A stretch of 64,000 nucleotides of DNA from Eurosta solidaginis (Eukaryota; Arthropoda; Insecta; Diptera; Tephritidae), in NCBI RefSeq assembly GCF_040869045.1, contig NC_090323.1:37938066-38002065 (forward strand), read 5' to 3'. The notes under the pieces were generated by a model that did not search any database, was not told the origin of the DNA, and worked only from the letters and a program-made list of their open reading frames with translations. The position numbers and the translations under genes are program-made. Positions 55,711 to 64,000 of this stretch are shown piece by piece (position 1 is the stretch's first letter; every line of letters starts with the position of its first letter).

Positions 55711-56146
55711 CAGAGAGTAATAACTCAAAGAAAAATTAAATTATAGTAATAAAATTGGGAATACATACTTTCTTTATAGCAGGAGATTTTTCTAGTAAAA
55801 ATGGATGGGATCGGTTAAGGACCACGACCTAAAATTGTTTTGTATCTATGATAGTTCACGTACCAAGTTTTTTTGTAAAATGAAATTGGGAGACATTTTT
55901 CTTTGAATGGGCGGTACCACGCCCTTATTTCGATCAAAATTTCTAGAGCGTCAAAAAAGAAAACAAATACCTCGCAACGAAATTTATCTGTAATTAACTG
56001 TACAACTGAAACTCACGGTGAGTATATAATGTTCGGTTACACCCGAACTTAGACACCCTTACTTGTTTTTTAATTTGTTATTATTTGGTATAAAAAGGAG
56101 ACTTATATACATACAAACAGCAAAGTGAAACTTATAGTGTTTTTTT

Positions 56147-56590
56147 TACACGAAAATGTCGCCTTCACGCCAACCCTTCAAAAAGTTATGTTCTGTTGTA
56201 AAATCAGCTTAGCCTCAATAGAGGGCATCATTATCTTTTCTCAACAACCTACCCCTAAAAATGGCCAAAAATGCAACATTACTTGCCCTCACTACCATTG
56301 ACGGTGCAGAAAACAGCCCTGTCAATTAGCTGGTGAATCACACGAAGCTGAAACGAATGCTATATATGCATGTACGTATGTGTCGTATCATGCCTCACTC
56401 AAAAGCAATTTGCGATCACAGGTGACAGCGAACAACCACACGAACTGCAGTTTTTTGTAAAAATTTTACAATTTTTGTTCTTTTCAAGTCATGCAAAGTG
56501 GCACTGAACATTTTAAGTGGCTACAATTTCACAGGCCGAAGTGAGAATCTTAAAAATGTTTGCCCCTGAAAGTGGCGACATTTTCGTGTA
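56147..56590. mobile_element. MITE-like element with 17-bp perfect inverted ends
   Basis: TACACGAAAATGTCGCC at 56147-56163 is matched in inverted orientation at 56574-56590. The inside (410 bp) is non-coding. No clear target duplication could be seen because the left flank is a T-run. The superfamily is not assigned. Confidence 0.75.
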
Positions 56591-57109
56591 GAAAAGAAAT
56601 CACCATTATATAAGCGTGTTGAAAATAATGTGGACCCTAGAAGTATGCAATGAAAATAATATTTTGTTAGAAGGCACACATTGGAATTGAATGGCTTTTA
56701 ACATCACAAATCGCTCTTTGAAACCCCAGTTCCGGTTATGACCGAAAATGCTATCCTATGCATGTGTGCTTTGAAAATATGAAACAAAACAAAAGTTAAC
56801 AACAATTGTATGTGAGAATGTTCTTTTTTCGCTTCAATTGAATTCAATTACAGTTGCATAATTTTTGGCACAGGAAGCTGTTGTTATGAGTGGAGTCGCT
56901 TGAATTTAGTTATAACAATGAAGAAGGTTTTTATGGAAATTGTTATGATAATTGCTAAGTTATGTTGTTAAGTTTCACATGCTAGTTAGTTGCAGCTTTG
57001 AGTAGCAGATAAAAGACTAGAGTGCACTTACCAAAACTGTTTTAGGCATTCAAATGGCTTCATCATATTTAATGACAACTAGAGAGCCCTAAAGGGGTAA
57101 ATTGACGAC
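56591..57109. other. Non-coding DNA
   Basis: No gene or repeat was recognised. Confidence 0.4.
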
Positions 57110-57770
57110 TCATCTTGATTAGTGAAGTACGTAGCATAGCACAATATCTAAAGGTGTGTTAGGGTGTAAGCAAAAGGAAAGGCATATATCTGTGTTGGGT
57201 CCAGGGCATAAGGGAATGGGTGGGAATGAAAAAAGGGAAGAACCAGCTAAAAAGCACGCATTCTTTGAGGCTTGCTCTGTAGACGTCCCAATTAGACTGG
57301 GCGAGATTAAGCTGGAGGTGCACATGATCGACCAAGCGGGAAAGGCGTGGGTACAACCGCGGGGCTGTAAAGTGACCTTATACTAGCAAAGCTGATCCGT
57401 TCATTAAAAAGAGAGGACTGTAAACTCATGACTGGTATTTTGACTGGACACTGCCTCCTGGCTTCACTTTCCTTTAAATTAGGCTTGGTTAGTGATAACA
57501 GATGTGCGGGTTTGAGGAGGGAACAATCGAGCACGTTTTGTGCTGGGCCCTATGCTTGCCAGGCTAAGACTCCAGCTATTAGGAGGGATCCAGCTGTCCG
57601 ATCTAGATGCCAGGAAGACGTAGTTATTTTATAACATAGGTCCTGGTTTTTGATAGGGCTTTTCAGTTCGGTCGTTAAACACACATCTGGTAACACTACG
57701 CACTTATTCAGTCTATGTGAGGTGCTCATAGAACGGGCAGTTCAACTTCACCTAACCTAACTTCCCTACA
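57110..57770 (+). pseudogene. LINE RNase H fragment, copy 3 of the 3.2-kb tail
   Basis: Across frames it reads GPGHKGMGGNEK...AKKHAFFEA (the W-x-PGH...GNE..D RNase H motif, with changes), DVPIRLGEIK, then LKREDC, LTGHCLLASLSFKLGLVSD, and PAVRSRCQEDVVIL. The order equals 3235-3690 but this copy extends further upstream into RNase H. The CxxC knuckle is damaged and frames shift several times. It ends with GGTAACACTACGCACTTATT and a CCTAACCTAAC tail at about 57745-57770. Confidence 0.75.
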
Positions 57771-57814
57771 CCCGCTTTTTTCTGGGAACATTTAATAGGG
57801 CAACGTTATATTTG

Positions 57815-57915
57815 GGGTTTTAAGTTTAAAATAAGAGTAGTTTTCTGATAACACTAGACAATTTAAGTGTATGTGATCTCCCGCGGGATCAGTTAGTTTT
57901 CTACCTAACCTTATA
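57815..57915 (+). repeat. Second, older copy of the same LINE 3' tail
   Basis: TTTTCTGATAACACTAGACA...GTGTATGTGATCTCC... TTTCTACCTAACCTT parallels the last ~100 bp of the preceding LINE tail, with many differences. A younger copy appears to lie next to an older one. Confidence 0.5.
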
Positions 57916-59456
57916 TAAATTCCAAAAAAAAAAAATAAAAAAACCTTAAAATTCTAGCAAAAATTTAAATTTGCCTTTGAAATTGCTTCGTCCAGTCATA
58001 TTTAGCACGAAATTGACTATAATAAAGCTAAAAAACAACAAAACCGACAATAAGCTATTCAGGTGCCACAAGTGTCTGACTTTAACCCGTAGAATGTACA
58101 AAGTAACCAAATTGGTTCAACGCCATTAAAATGAAAATAAACAAAATCAGAAGCAGATGCTGCGTGGAAGTGGGAAATAGAGAGCAAGGGAAGAGAATGA
58201 TTTTGAATGTGTCGCCAAATGTTAAAATATTTAAATTTGATTACTTGTTGCTTTCCCTAGTCGGTTAAATAATGTAAATGAAAAGCATTGAATTTTTGGA
58301 AATGAATATTGATGTGAGCATTTTTTAATTCTTTCTAATGGAGAGTGTTTAAGTCGCCTCCAACAATATTCAGACGGCGGCGAAAATCCTATGCGCAGCC
58401 GTGCGCGGCGAGTGGAAAGGCGCCAACACGCATTCACTACAATCGTCATCCACAATAATTGCAACGAACCAGTCTAGCACTATCATCGGCAATCGCGGAC
58501 GCGCTCAATACCTTTTTTGTGCATTTATTTAAAATACGTATCAATACTTTGAATTTGAATTTTTAAAGTCAAGAGCTACAGTTTCTAACGAGCTAATTAC
58601 TTAATCATTAAATTATAATTAAAGTGAAATATTTATAACGCTTTTAAAGAAAAACTATTGACCCTTATAATTGGAAGTGTTAAGTGTAGCGAAGAAAGAC
58701 CACACATTTGTTCATGGTCCTTCGCAGCCATCTTTGGCCCAACCCGTAAAATTATAATTAAAACAAAAATTAAATTAAAATCGCATTTTCGTTCGTTTGA
58801 AAAATAAATAAAAATTTTCAAACAAAACATACAAAAGTGGAGACACAGTGAATAAAAACTGAGTGAAGGAAGTGTGGAAAAAAACAACACAAAGTTTAAA
58901 AGCTGCTTATATACATATATACAAATAGAGAATTGAGCATATTCAAAAAACAAAAAAAAAATTGCGAAAAAAAATTTTAAGATCTTTAAAACAAAAAAGA
59001 AAAAAAAGTTTTTGAAAATTGTGGGCGCACTCATCATACAAACATATATTAATACAAACACTTAAATGCACAGAAATATTGCTTTTTAAAAGAGAAAAGG
59101 AAATTTTGAAACTCAAAAAATAAAAAATTTAAAATCATCTTTACCTAAGCAACCAAGCAGCAGCAACAACAGCCAGCTTATCATCAACAACAAGCAGACC
59201 GGGCACCAACAACACAATAAGAAGCAGTACATACAAGAATTTTTTTAATTTCGATAAAAAAATACCAGAAAATAATACAACTTTTTTCCGCAAAAGTTAT
59301 ATTATTTTTTGTAAACTGCAAAACATATATACATATATATATCCACGTATATATATAAATATTGCGGAAATTTTCTTACCGTTGGTTTTACTGCAACTTT
59401 TTTGCAACCAAAAATTGGTAGAAAATGTTCCGCTATACCAATAGGCAAAATCCGCC

Positions 59457-59493
<37 letters not shown>

Positions 59494-60221
59494 AAAAATT
59501 TTCAGTGGTACTCAACCAACAAAAATTGCAGTTTACTTGCCTACTCAAACCCACTGTGCAAGAACAACATCAGCAAAAATTTCTTCTACAGCTGAGTTTA
59601 CCCCGTTGTTCGCACAGAGCGTTGAACTTGGCGATACAGTTCAACTTCTAAATAATTTTTTCTGCTTCGCAGCATATAGAAAAGTATAATATTCATACGT
59701 ATGTACATACTTACATACATGTACAAATAATTTCAAGTTGCTTTTCCAACATTCCTATTTCTCCACTCAGAGAACATCATACGTGTTTACTCACACGTTC
59801 AAGTCGCTCTTCCAGCGACATTCTCCCAGCACATATAGCTACATTAGCAACGAGAGCTGTGTACTGCTGATCAAAGTTCTCAACCTCTCTCATATTTCCA
59901 AGTTTTTCATCTTTCTTTGCTGCACTCTCCCAACAGTGCAATGAAGCGCACTAAGCTTCACAAAGAAACGCGACATTAAAGCGAAGAAGAAGCGAATCAA
60001 AACAAACTCTTCTGTTTGTAAACATAAACAGAGAAGCTCATCTGATTCACGTGGATACGTTCGCACAAACAAACATATATACATACGTTTGTATATTGCC
60101 CATGTACGTTTGTACTTATTCTGTCGTACAAAACTAAGTTTGAGATAGTTTCGTCCCTATAGGAACTTTCAAAAAAATATCCATACAAACTTCAAGTACA
60201 TACTATTATTTTCTAATAATA
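57916..60221. other. Possible host upstream/5' exon region; no coding support
   Basis: No transposon is recognised here. 58360-58500 is locally G/C-rich (GACGGCGGCGAAAATCC, GCCGTGCGCGGCGAG) and 59150-59230 is rich in CAGCAGCAACAACAGC-type words, a style seen in 5' leaders of fly developmental genes. An (AT)n run lies at 59459-59490. All open frames are short and low-complexity. A host promoter or 5' exon is only a guess. Confidence 0.25.
59459..59490. repeat. (AT)n microsatellite
   Basis: About 16 AT units between CCGCCAATT and GTAAAAAATT. Confidence 0.9.
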
Positions 60222-60626
60222 GCCGTGTTTTTTAACACGCGCGTATACGTTTCGTTTGCGCGTGTTAAAAACGCCTATCTTCGCTTAGATAATGCTTAGG
60301 AGACCCATCTAGCGGCTGTGGTAAAACAACTAGCTACAGCAACAGGGTGTACCGAAAAGCGGAGACGCAACGCTCTGATGGCCATAGGGTATAACATATA
60401 GCTGAATCAGTTGCGATGAATTGTGGACACACATATAATACATAGAATTAGTGTACAGGGTGAAACAAAGACACATATTTCAGTTATATCTGAGTATAAT
60501 GCGTATTGAAATTTAGTAGGACAAAATTTATGCGCAGCAATTTCAGAGGTGTATTTATAGTTTGTCTCTTAGCAGTCAATATAAAGTTTAAGCGTAAACG
60601 GATATACGCGTGTTAAAAAACACGGC
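60222..60626. mobile_element. MITE with TA duplication and ~40-bp inverted ends
   Basis: The left end GCCGTGTTTTTTAACACGCG then CGTATACGTTT (60222 onward) is mirrored at the right end by GTAAACGGATATACGCGTGT then TAAAAAACACGGC (to 60626). TA lies outside each end (60220-60221 and 60627-60628), consistent with Tc1/mariner-type integration. The inside is non-coding. Confidence 0.75.
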
Positions 60627-60998
60627 TAATATATACATACCTATATATACCAGTAATTTACAAATACACGTTTATTTCCACGCGTATATTAACACGTATA
60701 TATAAGTGAAAAGTGTTTGTGATTCTTTTTTTTAAATTTATATTTTTTGTTTTTACAAAACATTATACATACTATTGAAATCCGAATTTCACGGATTTAA
60801 ATTATATAAGGAACGTCCCGTTGTCCGTGCTTGACTCCATTTAAAAAAAAAACACAAACACCGCCACCAATTTAAATTCCCTTTTTTAAATTTCTGTGGC
60901 ACGAAGAGTTTTCCATCTTCGAATTTTGCGAACGTTCTCTGAGCGGACAAATATTTTATTCGGTTTGTTTTTTGGTGAAAACCAAAAGTTTTCATAAA
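60627..60998. other. Leader of the BEL/Pao element, LTR not delimited
   Basis: This lies between the MITE and the gag start. An LTR end and primer-binding site are expected hereabouts, but I could not identify either, because the partner LTR is outside the window. Confidence 0.4.
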
Positions 60999-62420
60999 AT
61001 GCCTCCCAGTCCCCCAAAAATGTCCGAAGCCGGGACAAAACCAAAAGGTGGCCCAAAGGAAGAAACGGCCAAGGAAAGGTCAACATCCCCTCGCCGGAAA
61101 TCCAAATCAGTTGACACATCCGCGCAAAAGTTCATCGCGGAAAGTGACAATCTAATGAGATACTGTGCAAAATTCAACGAAGCACCGATTCAGGATCACA
61201 CTGAATCGTATCTCATGATAAAGAACAAATCACTAGATGATTATTGGGCACGACTTCAATCGGTTTACGATCTGGTATTTTCGAAACCAGACGAAAGTTT
61301 CCCTGAAGACTTCAAGAGTTCAGTACAAGGCAAACAATGCGCCTGCCTTGATACGTATGAAGTGACAAAAGCAAAGACTGCCGATCAACTTTCCTTGATC
61401 AAAATGATGGCAACGCCGAGTCCACCACCCCGCGTGGACCAACCACCGGCTGAGGCAAATATTTACATCAAAGTCTCAGCATGCGACACGGAGGCCTTTT
61501 ATGGTGGCTATGAAGAATGGCCCGCTTTTCGTGATATGTTCACAGCGGTGTACATTAACCACCCAAGGCTCTCCCGTGCTCAGAAATTGTACCATCTCCG
61601 GTACAAAACGCAAGGCAAAGCCGGCTCCATCGTCAAGCAATATGGGTTGAGCGATGATAACTTTGACCTTGCCTGGGAAGCTTTACGGTCACGATACGAA
61701 AACAAGCGAATCCTGGTTGACACCCAGATAAAATCCTTACTGACTCTTGCCACTATTCCATCCGAAAACAGTGAGCATCTTCAGAAATTGCAAAATACAA
61801 TCAACAACTGCCTATCCGTCCTTCACTCCCAAGGAGTTACGACAGACAGTTGGGATCCGATTCTGGTGTACATTTTTTCATCAAAGCTCCCAGAAACAAC
61901 CCTGTCACTTTGGGAGCAATCTCTCTCAATAGGCTTCAACCAAGCAAACAAAAACCAGTCGCTCATCAAAATTCTGCGCAACACAGGTCCGTCAACAGGA
62001 CGCAAACCCTTGTTGCAGAATCTAAAAAGGAAACTTGCCAATGTTGCAACTCCCCGCACCTTATTAGATTCTGTCCACAATTCAAGCGAATGTCTGTGCA
62101 AAACCGGACAAAATTCGTAAAACAAGCTAAGCTGTGCACAAACTGCCTTAGCAGCACTCATATCATCAATGAGTGCACGAGCAAGTAGTCATGTTCGACA
62201 TGTCATCAACGGCATCACACGCTGTTGCATGCGAGCCCACAAGCTTAACGTTCCACCCCGCGAACGAATGCACCAAAGGTGCAGCACACAACTGCTGAGT
62301 CAACACCTCCCGTTCGACAAACGCAGAATAGCTCCGATTCTAGCGAGCTACCGTGTTGTTCAAAACACGCACCGGTTCAATCATTGCATGCAGCCAATGA
62401 TAACCAAATTCTCCTTCCTA
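60999..62420 (+). pseudogene. BEL/Pao gag with zinc knuckles (frameshifted)
   Basis: The open frame reaches upstream of the first ATG at 60999 (MPPSPPKM). A Ser/Lys-rich N-terminus is followed by the Pao-type gag core: YEEWPAFRDMFTAVYINHP, LSRAQKLYHLRYKTQGKA, WEALRSRYENKR, LLTLATIP and LPETTLSLWEQSL. The frame stays open to 62120, but the knuckle-coding sequence continues in another frame from about 61985: CQCCNSPHLIRFCPQFK, then LCTNCLSSTHIINEC, a TAG at 62187-62189, and CSTCHQRHHTLLH. A second stop follows. The gag packages element RNA in the cytoplasm. The copy is defective through one frameshift and two stops. Confidence 0.85.
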
Positions 62421-64000
62421 CTGCTATAGTCGCAGTCGAACACGAAGGGGAATTATTTCAACTGAGAGCCCTTATTGATCAGGGCTAGGAAAGAACTTTC
62501 ATTTCCTCGAAAGTTCAAAAACGGTTGAAACTTCCATTCGAACATTCAAAGTTCGAAATCTCTGGCATGGGTGGACAAGTCGTACAAAAGTCCTCCAAGC
62601 TTTGTCCTTTGATACTGGTTGCATCCAAGGCCATGAAAAGGATAAAGGTTGTGCCATTGTGTTGCCGCAATTGACAAAAAATCTGCCAACATCCACCATT
62701 AGTCGCAAAATCTGGCAGCAGTTCAAACTCCTTGAGCTCGCTGATCCCAGTTGCCACATACCGGGTCAGACTGACATGGTCATTGGCAGCGACATACTTC
62801 CACAAATTCTGCTGGAAGGTATAAAAAAGGTGTGCGGTAGCATACTTGCGCAACAAACCATTTTTGGTTGGATTCTCAGTGGTCCAATAACTGAAAATGT
62901 TGTGTCATTCTCGACGCAAGTCCAAGCGTCAAACGAGACACTCAGTTCTCAACTGAGAAAATTTTGGGAAGAGGAGGAAATTCCACAACCTCCACAGATA
63001 TCCCCTGAGGATCAAGCGTGTGAGCAGATATACGCAACAACAACGACACGTGCACCAAACGGTCGATACATTGTGCGACTTCCATTCACGGAGAGTTTCC
63101 TGAAAAACTCTCCCTCGGCAAATCCCGCCCGGCTGCTCTGCAGCAGTTTTTCAGCATGGAGCGATCGCTTCAGAAAAAGGGGGAGTTAGGTACAATGTAC
63201 AACAATGTGTTGCAAGAATATCTCGATCTTGATCACATGGAATCTGCCGACTTATGCGAAATAACTTCGAATGGCAAGGCCTTCTCATTTTACTTGCCAC
63301 ATCATGCGGTAGTCAAACCAGATAAGGTCACCACCAAAGTTCGTGGGGTTTTCAACGCCTCTAAAAAATCTGGGTGAGGAAAATCCCTGAATGACGTGCT
63401 ATACACTGTTCCAACTCTCCAACCAGATCTCATGCTACTAATTCTACAGTGGCGCATGCATAAGTATGTGTTCAATGGAGACATTGAAAAAATGTACCGT
63501 CAGATCCTTATACACGAGGACGACAAAGATTTTCAGCGAATCCTATTTCCCAAATCGACCAACTCCAATGTAAGCGATTTCAATCTAAAAACGGTTACAT
63601 TCGGCGTCAATTGTGCACCATATCTCGCTATTCGTACGTTGCATCAACTACGGTGACACGAAAGCGATATTCCCGTTGGCTGCAACAATTCTCAAGACGC
63701 AAACGTATGTCGACGACGTCCTATCCGGAAGTCATACCATCGATAACGCCACTGAATCACTCGTTCAAGTGATAAACGCCCTAAAATCAGCTGGCTTCAT
63801 ACTAAAGAAACTAACGGCTAATCACCCGGCCATATTAGAACAGTTTCCGAAGGAGGATCTTCTAGACTCCAACTTCTTAAAATTTGAGAGCACTTCCAAT
63901 ACCAAAACTCTTGGCATTCGATGGAACACGCTCACGGATAAATTTTCATACACCATGCTGCCGGAACACACCCAAAATGCGGTCACAAAGCGACAAATTC
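62421..64000 (+). pseudogene. BEL/Pao protease and reverse transcriptase (partial, broken)
   Basis: Protease: AIVAVEHEGELFQLRALIDQ (catalytic D in LIDQG), then a TAG where the family has Ser, and ERTFISSKVQKRLKLP. A frame change near 62600 leads to the linker (IPGQTDMVIGSDILPQILLE, FGWILSGPI, GRYIVRLPF). Another change leads into RT: HHAVVKPDKVTTKVRGVFN, a TGA at 63375-63377, DLMLLILQWRMHKYVFNGDI, then after a further shift TYVDDVLSGS (YVDD near 63706) and AGFILKKLTANHP. It ends at the window edge before the rest of RT, RNase H and integrase. At least three frameshifts and two stops make it inactive. Confidence 0.85.

Larger units (their letters stand above)
52330..56066 (-). mobile_element. 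Hairpin-ended dispersed element D, possibly one split copy
   Basis: The left end has TATACTCAACATCGGTTGAT and GTCCGTCGGGCCATCCGTC. The right end has GAGTATATAATGTTCGGTTA, CACCCGAACTTAG and CCCTTACTTGT (about 56021-56066), matching the other copies in reverse. 54880-55330 and 55711-56000 are collinear with 7120-8000. Inserted are a LINE tail (52487-52675), a Helitron-like element (52899-54113) and a SINE (55335-55697). The part 54114-54880 could not be matched, so treating the two halves as a single copy is an inference. Confidence 0.5.

Noticed and set aside
58380..59230. Host gene first exon
   Set aside because: G/C-rich patch and CAG/CAA-rich leader are suggestive only; no ORF, splice pair or core promoter could be defended.
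60800..60998. Primer-binding site of the BEL/Pao element
   Set aside because: No convincing tRNA 3'-end complement was found, and the LTR edge cannot be set without the other LTR.

Overview
This window looks like gene-poor, transposon-dense nuclear DNA from a higher fly. A tephritid fruit fly is my inference. It rests on the dipteran retroelement families present and on several copies of a dispersed repeat whose end is marked by the hairpin GTTCGG-loop-CCGAAC. No complete host protein-coding gene is supported. Almost everything that can be recognised is mobile DNA, much of it nested, and most of its coding regions are broken. The clear exception is one non-LTR retrotransposon (8.5-12.9 kb) with an uninterrupted 1,219-codon endonuclease/RT/RNase H frame.

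Layout. 0-5.8 kb: A/T-rich DNA with a degenerate ~140-bp array, two LINE tails, an LTR fragment and a short dispersed repeat. 5.85-8.03 kb: a dispersed element with hairpin ends. 8.48-12.9 kb: the intact LINE. 12.97-14.14 kb: a foldback element. 16.36-31.0 kb: a ~14.6-kb inverted-repeat structure. Its ~1.2-1.4 kb arms enclose two head-to-tail copies of one repeat family carrying 130-bp satellite arrays, and the second copy is split by a CR1-like LINE. 31.6-32.2 kb: a LINE tail.

33.76-39.68 kb: the most interesting locus. It is a decayed DNA transposon whose two ends each carry CACAGTG, a 22-bp spacer and GCAAAAATC, which is close to a V(D)J recombination signal (23-RSS) layout. Near-identical 5-bp flanks (CGACG/CCACG) and a broken transposase with a CDG motif fit the Transib/RAG1 lineage. 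A head-to-head pair of Penelope-like elements with hammerhead-like motifs is inserted in it, flanked by a 13-bp target duplication.

39.9-47.1 kb: a nested foldback, LINE pieces and a broken transposase of probable RNase-H/hAT-like fold. 47.6-50.2 kb: a dispersed element hit by an internally deleted copy of the 8.5-kb LINE and by a 598-bp solo LTR with a GTAT duplication. 50.7-56.1 kb: SINE pieces, a Helitron-like element and a tRNA-derived SINE with a perfect 13-bp duplication. 56.1-60.6 kb: two MITE-like elements, LINE tails and a region that may hold a host 5' exon. 61.0-64.0 kb: a frameshifted BEL/Pao retrotransposon running off the window.

The genes do not form a pathway. The window records serial insertion, and the nesting order gives relative ages. 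All family names rest on motifs read by eye; boundaries marked approximate could move by tens of bases.
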